64,000 nt of DNA from positions 1 to 64,000 of the forward strand of contig NZ_LQIN01000034.1 of the NCBI RefSeq assembly GCF_001500065.1. Reading direction: 5' to 3'. Both the position numbers and the translations under genes were made by a program. This document shows positions 17,557 to 25,441 of this stretch, piece after piece; position 1 is the stretch's first letter, and the number at the start of each line of letters is the position of its first letter. The notes under the pieces are model-generated. The model was not told the origin of the DNA and did no database searches. It saw nothing but the letters and a program-made list of their open reading frames with translations. This DNA is from Mycobacterium sp. IS-3022. Its GTDB lineage: Bacteria > Actinomycetota > Actinomycetes > Mycobacteriales > Mycobacteriaceae.

Positions 17557-17572
17557 TTTGCAAACTTTGCAA
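17557..17572. promoter_or_regulatory. Double RamB/PrpR-type site upstream of icl
   Basis: TTTGCAAACTTTGCAA holds two overlapping TTTGCAA copies 9 bp apart, about 165 bp before the icl ATG. RamB (and the related PrpR) recognise AA(A/G)TTTGCAAA-like sequences. A degenerate further copy (GAAACTTGGCA) lies near 17592. A protein footprint is inferred. Confidence 0.65.
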
Positions 17573-17734
17573 GATTGCGGCAGCCGTTGGCGAAACTTGG
17601 CAGGGGAATTGGCTGGACCTGCGCTAACAGCGTGAGGCATCCTCATAACAGCGGAACGGCAAGACCGTTTAGGCGTTAACAAGCCGGGTACTCCGGCGGC
17701 GCCGCAGCGAAGTGAACAGATTCGAAGGAGCACC

Positions 17735-19021
17735 ATGTCAAGCGTTGGCAAGCCGAAGAGCGCCGAGGAGATCCAGAAGGATTGGGACACCAACCCGCGC
17801 TGGAAGAACGTCACCCGCGAGTACTCCGCTGCGGACGTCGTCGCGCTGCAGGGCAGCGTCGTCGAGGAGGCCACGCTGGCCCGCCGCGGTGCCGAGGTGC
17901 TGTGGAACCAGCTGCACGACATGGAGTTCGTCAACGCGCTCGGCGCGCTGACCGGCAACATGGCCGTCCAGCAGGTGCGTGCCGGCCTGAAGGCCATCTA
18001 CCTGTCGGGTTGGCAGGTCGCCGGAGACGCGAACCTGTCCGGGCACACCTATCCGGACCAGAGCCTCTACCCGGCGAACTCGGTGCCGCAGGTGGTGCGT
18101 CGCATCAACAACGCGCTGCTGCGCGCCGACGAGATCGCCAAGGTCGAGGGCGACACCTCGGTCGAGAACTGGCTGGTGCCGATCGTCGCCGACGGCGAGG
18201 CCGGCTTCGGTGGTGCGCTCAACGTCTACGAGCTGCAGAAGGCGATGATCGCCGCCGGTGTCGCGGGCTCGCACTGGGAGGACCAGCTTGCGTCGGAGAA
18301 GAAGTGCGGTCACCTCGGTGGCAAGGTGCTGATCCCGACCCAGCAGCACATCCGCACCCTGACCTCGGCTCGCCTGGCCGCCGACGTGGCCGACGTGCCG
18401 ACCGTCGTCATCGCGCGGACCGACGCCGAGGCGGCGACCTTGATCACCTCCGATGTCGACGAGCGCGACCAGCCGTTCATCACCGGTGAGCGCACCAAGG
18501 AAGGCTTCTACCGCGTGAAGAACGGCATCGAGCCGTGCATCGCGCGCGCCAAGGCCTACGCGCCGTACGCCGACCTGATCTGGATGGAGACCGGCACCCC
18601 GGATCTGGAGCTTGCCAAGAAGTTCGCCGAGGGCGTCCAGGCCGAGTTCCCCGACCAGATGCTGGCCTACAACTGCTCGCCGTCGTTCAACTGGAAGAAG
18701 CACCTCGACGACGCGACGATCGCGAAGTTCCAGAAGGAGCTCGGCGCGATGGGCTTCAAGTTCCAGTTCATCACGCTGGCCGGCTTCCACGCCCTGAACT
18801 ACTCGATGTTCGATCTGGCCTACGGCTACGCCCGCAACCAGATGACCGCGTACGTCGAGCTGCAGGAGCGCGAATTCGCCGCCGAGGAGCGGGGTTACAC
18901 CGCCACCAAGCACCAGCGTGAGGTCGGTGCCGGCTACTTCGACCGGATCGCCACGACCGTCGACCCGAACTCGTCGACGACCGCGCTGGCGGGTTCGACC
19001 GAAGAGGGTCAGTTCCACTAA
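17735..19021 (+). CDS. icl: Isocitrate lyase
   Basis: 428 residues, the length of the short Icl1 type. The catalytic Cys191 lies in EKKCGHLGG, identical in number to M. tuberculosis Icl1; Mg/substrate residues are seen in ADGEAGFGG and PSFNWKKHLD. The ATG follows GAAGGAG at 7 nt. It cleaves isocitrate (and methylisocitrate in this group) to succinate and glyoxylate, needed for growth on fatty acids and acetate. A 240-bp regulated region precedes it and a strong hairpin separates it from fadB2. Confidence 0.97.
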   Translation: MSSVGKPKSAEEIQKDWDTNPRWKNVTREYSAADVVALQGSVVEEATLARRGAEVLWNQLHDMEFVNALGALTGNMAVQQVRAGLKAIYLSGWQVAGDANLSGHTYPDQSLYPANSVPQVVRRINNALLRADEIAKVEGDTSVENWLVPIVADGEAGFGGALNVYELQKAMIAAGVAGSHWEDQLASEKKCGHLGGKVLIPTQQHIRTLTSARLAADVADVPTVVIARTDAEAATLITSDVDERDQPFITGERTKEGFYRVKNGIEPCIARAKAYAPYADLIWMETGTPDLELAKKFAEGVQAEFPDQMLAYNCSPSFNWKKHLDDATIAKFQKELGAMGFKFQFITLAGFHALNYSMFDLAYGYARNQMTAYVELQEREFAAEERGYTATKHQREVGAGYFDRIATTVDPNSSTTALAGSTEEGQFH

Positions 19022-19036
19022 GCCCATGGTTCGTGC

Positions 19037-19073
19037 CATCAGGCCCCGTCCTTATATTGGGCGGGGCCTGATG
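19037..19073 (+). terminator. Strong hairpin between icl and fadB2
   Basis: CATCAGGCCCCG pairs perfectly with CGGGGCCTGATG; three more inner pairs (one G-T) bring the stem to 15 bp with a 7-nt TTATATT loop. No T tract follows, as is common for mycobacterial terminators. It may reduce read-through or stabilise the icl mRNA 3' end. Confidence 0.7.
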
Positions 19074-19088
19074 CTGTGAGGAGAAGTT

Positions 19089-19943
19089 GTGAGCATTGAA
19101 CGAGTGGGCGTCGTCGGCGCCGGTCAGATGGGCGGCGGCATCGCCGAGGTGTGCGCGAAGGCGGGCGCCGACGTCGTCGTCTATGAGCCTTCCGAGGAAC
19201 TGGTGGAGGCCGGCCGCAAGCGCATCACCGGATCGCTGGAGCGGGCGGCCAGCAAGGGCAAGCTGTCTGAAAGCGACCGGGACGCGGCGCTGGCGCGGTT
19301 GAAGTTCAGCACCTTGCTTGCCGACATGGCGGACCGTCAGCTGGTGATCGAGGCCGTCGTCGAGGACGAGGCGGTCAAGGGCAAGATCTTCGCTCAACTC
19401 GACGAGATCGTCACCGATCCGGACGCGGTGCTGGCGTCGAACACGTCGAGCATCCCGATCATGAAAATCGCTGCGGCGACGAAGAATCCGAGCCGCGTGC
19501 TGGGGCTGCACTTCTTCAACCCGGTGCCGGTGCTGCCGCTGGTCGAACTGGTCAACACCCTGGTCACCTCGGATGGTGCGCTGCAGCGGACGGCCGCGTT
19601 CGCGAGCGAGACGCTGGGCAAAAAGGTCGTGCGGTGTTCTGACCGTTCGGGTTTCGTGGTCAACGCGCTGCTGGTGCCTTACCTGCTGTCGGCGATCCGG
19701 ATGGTCGAGGCGGGTGTCGCGACGGTCGAGGATGTCGACACCGCGATCGTGGCCGGCCTGTCGCACCCGATGGGCCCGCTGCGGCTGTCGGACCTCATCG
19801 GGCTCGACACGATGAAGCTGATCGCCGACTCGATGTACGACGAGTACAAGGATCCGCACTACGCGCCGCCGCCGCTGCTGCTGCGGATGGTCGAGGCGGG
19901 CCAACTCGGTAAGAAATCCGGCCGCGGCTTCTACACGTACTGA
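19089..19943 (+). CDS. fadB2: 3-hydroxybutyryl-CoA dehydrogenase
   Basis: 284 residues, GTG start with GAGGAGAAG at 4-5 nt. The NAD-binding GAGQMGGGIAEV is at the N-terminus; the catalytic His lies in LGLHFFNPVPV, with Glu in the following helix; the C-terminal domain starts near DRSGFVVNALLVPYL. It oxidises 3-hydroxybutyryl-CoA with NAD(P). As in M. tuberculosis it follows icl, linking beta-oxidation to the glyoxylate shunt. Confidence 0.94.
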   Translation: MSIERVGVVGAGQMGGGIAEVCAKAGADVVVYEPSEELVEAGRKRITGSLERAASKGKLSESDRDAALARLKFSTLLADMADRQLVIEAVVEDEAVKGKIFAQLDEIVTDPDAVLASNTSSIPIMKIAAATKNPSRVLGLHFFNPVPVLPLVELVNTLVTSDGALQRTAAFASETLGKKVVRCSDRSGFVVNALLVPYLLSAIRMVEAGVATVEDVDTAIVAGLSHPMGPLRLSDLIGLDTMKLIADSMYDEYKDPHYAPPPLLLRMVEAGQLGKKSGRGFYTY

Positions 19944-19945
19944 GC

Positions 19946-20014
19946 GCCGAGCGCACGGCCCAGGTACGTCTTTTGCGCCTTTCCGTACCTGGAGCGTGCA
20001 CTAGGCGAGGGTTA
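19946..20014. repeat. Palindromic repeat element, copy 1
   Basis: About 69 bp. The arms GCCGAGCGCACGGCCCAGGTACG and (reversed) GCCTAGTGCACGCTCCAGGTACG differ at four positions and enclose a 15-nt centre, so a long hairpin forms on either strand. About 88% identical to copy 2 in the same orientation. The right end carries the stop codon of the minus-strand DUF559 remnant. Confidence 0.8.
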
Positions 20015-20337
20015 GCCACAGCCGGCCCGCTCCCGTGCCCGTTTGACCCGTGCAACGATGCGGTCTTGCTCGTAGCGGAATTGTCGTGAGCTCACCCGCA
20101 CGATCGACCAGCGCTGGCTCGCCAGGAATTCGAGGCGTCCGATATCGAATGCCCGACGAGTATGGCCCGTCGCCCCGACCAGAGCCACGCTGCGTAGGCC
20201 CGATCACGTGGGGTCAGCGTCAGGCCCGTGGGCGCGTACACGTCGCGGTGCAACCTCATGTATCGACGGGCAAGCCCGCGCCGCGTCACCGCACCCGACG
20301 CCAGCGCTTCTGAGCCGAGGAAGACGTCGCAGCGCAC
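20012..20337 (-). pseudogene. DUF559 / AbiEi-antitoxin-like gene remnant with internal deletion
   Basis: From the GTG at 20337 the frame encodes a typical mycobacterial start for this family (MRCDVFLGSEALASGAVTR... YAAWLWSGRRA) for about 60 residues. It then passes directly into the family's C-terminal end, AFDIGRLEFLASQRWSIVRV...VARVKRARERA, in a different frame ending at 20012. Full-length members have about 270-300 residues, so the middle (over 150 residues) has been deleted with loss of frame. Function is lost. The remnant lies between two palindromic repeat copies, which may have mediated the rearrangement. Confidence 0.75.
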
Positions 20338-20388
20338 CTGTCAATCGTCGTGCCTCGCAGAGCGCCTCGAGCGCACCAACTCTCTGTC

Positions 20389-20459
20389 GCCGAGCGCACT
20401 GCCCACGTACGTCTTCGGCGCTTTTCCGTACCTGGGGCGTGCACTCGGCGAGGGCTAAG
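20389..20459. repeat. Palindromic repeat element, copy 2
   Basis: About 71 bp, same orientation as copy 1, with the same core CACGTACGTC...CCGTACCTGG and the same flanks (GCCGAGCGCAC, GTGCACTCGGCGAGGG). The right end again runs into a minus-strand stop codon, here that of ppk2 (20455-20457). Confidence 0.8.
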
Positions 20460-21300
20460 AGTCGAGCAGCCGCTTACGCTCCGCCCTGATGTCGAAATCC
20501 GCAGCCGGATAAGACAAGTCGAGGCCTTCGAGGGCCCGAATCAGCAATTCGGTGACGGCGAGGCGGCTGTACCACCTGCGGTTGCACGGCACGACGTGCC
20601 ATGGCGCGTAATCCGTCGACGTACGATCGAGCACCGCCTGGTAGGCCTCCTGGTACTGGGGCCACTTGCCGCGCTCGTCGACATCGCCGGGGTTGTACTT
20701 CCAGTATTTCGTCGGGTCGTCGAGGCGCTCGAGCAACTGCTTCTTCTGCTCGTCGAGCGAGATGAACATCGCGACCTTCACCAGAGTCGTTCCGCCGTCG
20801 ACGAGTTCACGCTCGAACGCGTTGATCGCGTCGTAGCGCGCACCCCACACTTCGGGCGGCACAAGATCGTGCACGCGCACGATGAGCACGTCCTCGTAGT
20901 GCGACCGGTCGAACACGCCGATGTGGCCGGGTGGCGGCAGCGCACGCCGGATGCGCCACAGGAAGTCATGCTCGAGCTCTTCCGGTGTCGGCTTGCCGAA
21001 CGCGGTGTAGCGCACACCCATCGGATTCACCGCGCCGACAACGTGTTTGACGATTCCGCCCTTGCCCGCGGCGTCCATGCCCTGTAGCACCAGCAACACC
21101 GAGCGGGAGTCGTCGGCGGCCTTCCAGTTCGCGTAGAGCATCTCCTGCAGCTCAGCCAACCGAGCGCTGCGATCGGACTGCATCGCGGCCCCATCGCTTT
21201 TCGACCCGCTGAACCCCGGCGTGGCCTCGGGGTCGATGTCGGCCACCTTGTCGCCTGCGCGAAACCTCAGCGCTTCGGCGATCTCGGAAGTGGAGGTCAC
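20455..21300 (-). CDS. ppk2: Polyphosphate kinase 2
   Basis: 281 residues from a GTG overlapping the stop of the upstream tetR by 3 nt. PPK2 hallmarks: Walker A GMDAAGKGG, Walker B region FDRSHYEDVL, and lid Arg-rich VRVHDLVPPEVW. The single PPK2 domain marks a class I enzyme using polyphosphate to phosphorylate ADP or GDP (or the reverse). The N-terminal 45 residues are polar. It is in operon with a TetR regulator and sits where M. tuberculosis has the cyclopropane synthase genes. Confidence 0.92.
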   Translation of the reverse strand: MTSTSEIAEALRFRAGDKVADIDPEATPGFSGSKSDGAAMQSDRSARLAELQEMLYANWKAADDSRSVLLVLQGMDAAGKGGIVKHVVGAVNPMGVRYTAFGKPTPEELEHDFLWRIRRALPPPGHIGVFDRSHYEDVLIVRVHDLVPPEVWGARYDAINAFERELVDGGTTLVKVAMFISLDEQKKQLLERLDDPTKYWKYNPGDVDERGKWPQYQEAYQAVLDRTSTDYAPWHVVPCNRRWYSRLAVTELLIRALEGLDLSYPAADFDIRAERKRLLDS

Positions 21301-22004
21301 TGATTGGCCCGCGGGGGCGGCAACACCGGCGACGGGTGTGGCTGCTGGCGGAAGCGCTCCAGCGATCCGCCGACTTCGACGATGCCGCACAACGCATTCC
21401 ACGACAGCATGGTGAGGTAGTCGATCAGTTCGTCGGAACTCATCCGCGGGTTCGACATCCACGAGTGCGTGGCCAGCTGCACGCCGCCGACCGTGTGGTA
21501 GGCCCAGGGCTCGATGCCGCCGGTCTCCATGCCCGCCTCCACCATCCGGCGCCGCAGCATGACCGCCAGCATGCGCGCGATGATGTTCTCGGATGTCGCG
21601 ACCGCGTGGTTCTTGCTCGCCGAGTTGTTCGCCATCACGAACTGGTAGGGCTCCGGTTCGGCGGCCACCGTCTCGACGTAGACGCGGATGATCTCGCGAG
21701 TCAGCGCGAAACCGTCCAGGTTCGACGACAGCGCGGCGGCCATGTTCGGGATCAGCGTGGTCTGCGCGAACCGCATCATCACCGCGGTCGTGAGGTCGTT
21801 CTTGTCGACGAAATAGCGGTACAGCACCGTTTTCGAGACGCCGATCTCGGCGGCGATCTCGTCCATGCTGACATTGCTGCCGCGGCGCCGGATAGCCTCC
21901 AGCGTGCCATCCACCAGCTCGTTGCGGCGTTCCACTTTGTGCTGGTGCCATCGTCGCTTGCGGCCGTCCGTCTTGACCGCGATCGCTTCGGTCTGCTGTG
22001 CCAC
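21297..22004 (-). CDS. TetR family regulator (Rv0472c-like)
   Basis: 235 residues from the GTG at 22004, which has GAGGAAA just upstream and a TACTAT -10 at 22035-22040. The helix-turn-helix is SMDEIAAEIGVSKTVLYRYFVDKNDL (in two adjoining helices, about residues 40-70). The C-terminal ligand domain ends in a Pro-rich tail. Position and divergence from the DUF445 gene match Rv0472c. Here it also heads the ppk2 transcript. Confidence 0.85.
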   Translation of the reverse strand: MAQQTEAIAVKTDGRKRRWHQHKVERRNELVDGTLEAIRRRGSNVSMDEIAAEIGVSKTVLYRYFVDKNDLTTAVMMRFAQTTLIPNMAAALSSNLDGFALTREIIRVYVETVAAEPEPYQFVMANNSASKNHAVATSENIIARMLAVMLRRRMVEAGMETGGIEPWAYHTVGGVQLATHSWMSNPRMSSDELIDYLTMLSWNALCGIVEVGGSLERFRQQPHPSPVLPPPRANQ

Positions 22005-22034
22005 TTTCCTCGTGATCCGTTCGTCGTCTCTCCG

Positions 22035-22040
22035 ATAGTA
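22035..22040 (-). promoter_or_regulatory. -10 box of tetR-ppk2 promoter
   Basis: Minus strand TACTAT; a start about 7 nt later leaves roughly 24 nt of leader with the GAGGAAA ribosome site. Confidence 0.45.
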
Positions 22041-22107
22041 CGGCCGATCTTGACACCGCGGGTTGTCGGTCCGGAGCCTCACCCGCGTCGTAGCGGATGA
22101 TGGAGGA

Positions 22108-23445
22108 GTGGCACACAGACCCAGCGCCGGCGGACGCGCCGTGGCGGCTCCGCCCGCGCCGCGGGCCAGCTTCGCCGAGTCGTTAGCCGGGGCCGACGCC
22201 GCCGCAGACGCCGAGCGGCGCCGCGGGCTGCGGCGGATGAAGGTCGTCGCGCTGAGCTTCCTCGTCGGGGCCACCGTCATCTTCCTGCTCTGCACATGGG
22301 CGCAGTCGATGGGCGCGCCCGGCTGGGTGGGCTACGTACGCGCCGCCGCCGAGGCCGGCATGGTCGGCGCGCTGGCGGACTGGTTCGCGGTGACCGCACT
22401 GTTCAAGCACCCGCTGGGCATCCCGATCCCGCACACGGCGATCATCAAGCGCAAGAAGGACCAGCTCGGCGAGGGCCTGGGCACCTTCGTCCGAGAGAAC
22501 TTCCTGTCCCCGGAGGTCGTCTCGACGAAACTGCGCGACGCCGAGGTGGCGGGCCGGCTCGGGAAATGGCTCTCCGATCGCGCGCACGCCGAGCGGGTCG
22601 CGGCGGAGACCGCCACCGTGCTGCGGGTCCTCGTGGAGATGCTGCGCGACGAGGACGTGCAGCACGTGCTCGACCGGATGATCGTCAAGCGTCTCGCCGA
22701 ACCGCAGTGGGGTCCGCCCGTCGGACGCGTGCTGGCCACGCTGCTCGAGGAACGTCGTCAGGAAGCCCTGCTGCAGTTGCTCGCCGACCGCGCTTTCCAG
22801 TGGTCGCTGAATGCCGGGCCCGTCATCGAGCGGGTGATCGAACGCGATTCGCCGACCTGGTCGCCGCGTTGGGTCGACCACCTCGTCGGCGACCGCATCC
22901 ACCGCGAGCTGATGGACTTCACCGACAAGGTGCGCCGCAATCCCGACCACGAACTGCGCCGCTCGGCCACCCGGTTCCTGTTCGAGTTCGCCGACGATCT
23001 GCAGCACGACGACGCCACGATCCAGCGCGCCGAGAACGTCAAGGAACAGATCATGGGCCGCGACGAGGTCGCCAGGGCCGCCGAGACCGCGTGGACGGCG
23101 GCCAAGCGCATCATCCTCGAGTCGGTCGACGACCCGTCGTCGGCGCTGCGCACCCGCATCGCGGACTCCGTCATCCACATCGGGGAGTCGCTGCGCGACG
23201 ACGCCGATCTGCGCGACAAGGTCGACAACTGGATCATCCGTGCGGCCCAGCACCTGGTCGCCGAGTACGGCGTCGAGATCACCGCGATCATCACCGAGAC
23301 CATCGAGCGGTGGGACGCCGAGGAGGCCAGCAGGCGCATAGAACTCCACGTCGGCCGTGACTTGCAATTCATCCGGATCAACGGCACCGTGGTGGGCTCA
23401 TTGGCGGGGCTTGTCATCTATTCGATAGCCCAACTACTATTCTGA
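22108..23445 (+). CDS. DUF445 membrane protein (Rv0473-like)
   Basis: 445 residues from the GTG at 22108 (a TTG 15 codons upstream is an alternative). An Ala/Pro-rich N-terminus precedes a membrane segment (VVALSFLVGATVIFLL); a second, GLVIYSIAQLLF, closes the protein. Between them is the long DUF445 helical domain with the family motif ADWFAVTALFKHPLGIPIPHTAIIK split over two neighbouring stretches. The family is widespread; function unknown. It diverges from the TetR gene, and the XRE regulator follows. Confidence 0.85.
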   Translation: MAHRPSAGGRAVAAPPAPRASFAESLAGADAAADAERRRGLRRMKVVALSFLVGATVIFLLCTWAQSMGAPGWVGYVRAAAEAGMVGALADWFAVTALFKHPLGIPIPHTAIIKRKKDQLGEGLGTFVRENFLSPEVVSTKLRDAEVAGRLGKWLSDRAHAERVAAETATVLRVLVEMLRDEDVQHVLDRMIVKRLAEPQWGPPVGRVLATLLEERRQEALLQLLADRAFQWSLNAGPVIERVIERDSPTWSPRWVDHLVGDRIHRELMDFTDKVRRNPDHELRRSATRFLFEFADDLQHDDATIQRAENVKEQIMGRDEVARAAETAWTAAKRIILESVDDPSSALRTRIADSVIHIGESLRDDADLRDKVDNWIIRAAQHLVAEYGVEITAIITETIERWDAEEASRRIELHVGRDLQFIRINGTVVGSLAGLVIYSIAQLLF

Positions 23446-23450
23446 CCTGC

Positions 23451-23491
23451 GCTAACTAGTGCTTGCAAAAGTTAGCACCCCGTCGTACGGT
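23451..23491 (+). promoter_or_regulatory. Promoter and nested inverted repeats of the XRE gene
   Basis: TTGCAA (23463-23468), 17 nt, TACGGT (23486-23491) form a promoter. Two inverted repeats overlap the -35: GCTAACT-N12-AGTTAGC (23451-23476) and GTGCT-N10-AGCAC (23459-23478). This suggests autoregulation by the downstream XRE protein. Confidence 0.55.
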
Positions 23492-23535
23492 AATGGTGTC
23501 GCTTTTTGGATACCCGTTGCACGAGGGGGCCACGT

Positions 23536-23964
23536 ATGTCGCAGGATGACAAACTTGCCGTCGTCGTGTCCAACGCTGCGCAGACCGCTGCACAGGACAT
23601 CGGCACGTTCATCCGCACGCAACGTGAGGCCGCTCAGGTATCCGTACGACAGTTGGCCGAGAAGGCCGGCGTCAGCAATCCCTACCTCAGCCAGATCGAG
23701 CGGGGATTGCGCAAACCCTCCGCGGATGTGCTCAATCAGATCGCCAAGGCGCTGCGAGTGTCCGCGGAGGTGCTGTATGTGAGGGCCGGGATTCTCGAGC
23801 CCAGCGAGACGAGCGAGGTCCGCGACGCCATCGTCAACGACACCGCGATCACCGAGCGGCAGAAGCAGGTGCTGCTCGACATCTACACATCGTTTCGTCA
23901 GCAGAACGAGTCCGAAGTTGCCGCCATCGGCAACGAAACAGAAGAGGAGTCGGCGACTGACTAG
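23536..23964 (+). CDS. XRE family regulator (Rv0474-like)
   Basis: 142 residues; the ATG at 23536 follows ACGAGGGGG. An XRE helix-turn-helix at about residues 25-80 (VSVRQLAEKAGVSNPYLSQ, RKPSADVLNQIAKAL) is followed by an acidic helical tail (ERQKQVLLDIYTSFRQQ). It directly precedes hbhA (62 bp), as Rv0474 does, so regulation of hbhA is plausible but unproven. Confidence 0.88.
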   Translation: MSQDDKLAVVVSNAAQTAAQDIGTFIRTQREAAQVSVRQLAEKAGVSNPYLSQIERGLRKPSADVLNQIAKALRVSAEVLYVRAGILEPSETSEVRDAIVNDTAITERQKQVLLDIYTSFRQQNESEVAAIGNETEEESATD

Positions 23965-24026
23965 AGACTTCTTCGACTGACCACACGACAGACACGATCG
24001 ACATACCTCGAAAGGAAAAGAGCACC

Positions 24027-24662
24027 ATGGCAAAGAACACCCCGGCCAAGAACCAGCCGACCGTTGAGGACCTGAAGGCCCCGCTGCTTGCGGCGGTCGG
24101 CGCGGCCGATCTGGCACTCGAGCGGGTCAACGAGATCGTCGCGACGCTCCGTGAGCGCGCCGACGACGCCCGCTCCGACTCCCGCACCCGCGTGGAGGAG
24201 ACCCGTGCGCGGATCGACCGGTTGCAGGAGGACCTGCCGACGCAGTTCGGTGAGCTGCGCGAGCGGTTGAGCGCCGAGGAACTGCGCAAGTTCGCCGAGA
24301 GCTACGCCGACGCCGCGCAGAGCACGTACAACCGGCTCATCGAGCGTGGCGAGGCCGCCATCGAGCGGCTGCGCAGCCAGCCCGGTTTCAGCGAGGCCGC
24401 CGGCCGCGTCGAGGGCTACACCGACCAGGCCGTCGAGCTGACGCAGGAGGCGCTGGGCAACGTGGCCGCGCAGACCCGCGCCGTGGGTGAGCGCGCCGCC
24501 AAGCTGGTCGGCGTCGAGCTGCCGAAGAAGGCGGAAAAGGGCGCCGCGCCGGCGAAGAGCGCCGCCAAGAAGGCCCCGGCCAAGAAGGCTCCGGCGAAGA
24601 AGGCCCCGGCCAAGAAGGCGCCGGCCAAGAAGGCTGCGGCCAAGAAGGTCACCCAGAAGTAG
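24027..24662 (+). CDS. hbhA: Heparin-binding hemagglutinin
   Basis: 211 residues, ATG after GAAAGGAAAAG. Residues about 20-160 are a charged coiled coil (ERVNEIVATLRERADDARSD and similar). The C-terminus is the heparin-binding Lys/Ala/Pro tail with five or six KKAPA-type repeats starting near residue 175. HbhA is a surface adhesin, methylated on the Lys tail in M. tuberculosis, and also linked to intracellular lipid bodies. The repeats also appear at DNA level as 15-bp units. Confidence 0.95.
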   Translation: MAKNTPAKNQPTVEDLKAPLLAAVGAADLALERVNEIVATLRERADDARSDSRTRVEETRARIDRLQEDLPTQFGELRERLSAEELRKFAESYADAAQSTYNRLIERGEAAIERLRSQPGFSEAAGRVEGYTDQAVELTQEALGNVAAQTRAVGERAAKLVGVELPKKAEKGAAPAKSAAKKAPAKKAPAKKAPAKKAPAKKAAAKKVTQK

Positions 24663-24715
24663 CACTCGGCAGCGGGTCTGAGGGCCCAAAGTCGACCGAG
24701 GGGACGTAACCCGCT

Positions 24716-24721
24716 TAGTCT
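24716..24721 (+). promoter_or_regulatory. -10 box, leaderless-type start of the DUF2516 gene
   Basis: TAGTCT ends 7 nt before the GTG at 24729, so transcription and translation start together; this supports that GTG. Confidence 0.55.
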
Positions 24722-24728
24722 TGAGAGC

Positions 24729-25013
24729 GTGCAGCTCCAAGGCTTGGTGGGTTACGTCCTCTTCATTCTGCAGATCGCCGTGCTCGTGACGACCGTGTAC
24801 GCGTTCGTCCACGCGGCGCTCCAGCGGCCGGACGCCTACACGGCCGCCGACAAACTGACCAAGCCGGTCTGGCTGGTGATCCTCGGGGTCGCCGGGTTGC
24901 TGGCCTTGGTGCTCGGCTCCGTACTGGGCCCCGCCATCGCGGCCGTCGCGGCCGGTGTGTATCTGGTCGACGTGCGGCCCAAACTCCTGGAGATCCAAGG
25001 AAAGTCGCGGTAG
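24729..25013 (+). CDS. DUF2516 membrane protein (Rv0476-like)
   Basis: 94 residues with two or three hydrophobic segments (VGYVLFILQIAVLVTTVYAFV, PVWLVILGVAGLLALVLGS, AIAAVAAGVYLVDV). The motif RPDAYTAADKLTKPVW between the first two is typical of DUF2516. Function unknown. The stop shares one base with the next GTG (TAGTG). Confidence 0.8.
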   Translation: MQLQGLVGYVLFILQIAVLVTTVYAFVHAALQRPDAYTAADKLTKPVWLVILGVAGLLALVLGSVLGPAIAAVAAGVYLVDVRPKLLEIQGKSR

Positions 25014-25441
25014 TGCGCGGCGTCGTCGCGGTCACCTTACGGGCGGCCGCGGTGAGTGCCGGCGTCCTCGCACCCCTACTCACCGCTGCGGTCGTGTCGG
25101 CCAACCCCGTTCCCCCCGCGCCCCCGTATGTCGACCATGTCGAATGGGCCAAGTGGGGTGACCTGTCCAGTCTGAGGGTGTATCCGACCCCGGCCGCCCG
25201 CCAGGCGTCCGGACTGGCCACGCCGGAGCAGGGCGAAGCGGCGTGGGCCCAGGTGCTGGCCCTTTCCCCCGACGCGGACATCCCCGGGATGAAGCCGCAG
25301 TTCATCTGCCACTGGGAATTCGCCGAGCGCTACAGTCCCGGCAAGACCAGTTGGAACCTTGAGCCATGGCGACCCGAGGTCCCCTATGAGGACATGGTGC
25401 GGGCCGGCTGCAACCCCGGCGGCACCGAAGAACCGTTCTAG
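25013..25441 (+). CDS. Secreted DUF2599 protein (Rv0477-like)
   Basis: 142 residues with a Sec signal (VTLRAAAVSAGVLAPLLTAAVVSA, cleavage near SANP). The mature part has the DUF2599 pattern: DHVEWAKWGDLSSLRVYPTP, CHWEFAERYSPGKTSWNLEPWRP and YEDMVRAGCNPGG, with two Cys likely forming a disulfide. Exported protein of unknown function in a tight run with the DUF2516 and deoC genes (1-bp overlaps on both sides). Confidence 0.85.
   Translation: MRGVVAVTLRAAAVSAGVLAPLLTAAVVSANPVPPAPPYVDHVEWAKWGDLSSLRVYPTPAARQASGLATPEQGEAAWAQVLALSPDADIPGMKPQFICHWEFAERYSPGKTSWNLEPWRPEVPYEDMVRAGCNPGGTEEPF

Noticed and set aside
20208..20489. Plus-strand small frames across the DUF559 remnant
   Set aside because: They are reverse-strand readings of the remnant and the palindromic repeats.
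24520..24660. Possible tandem repeat or CRISPR-like array in hbhA
   Set aside because: The 15-bp periodicity encodes the KKAPA heparin-binding tail; no spacers are present.
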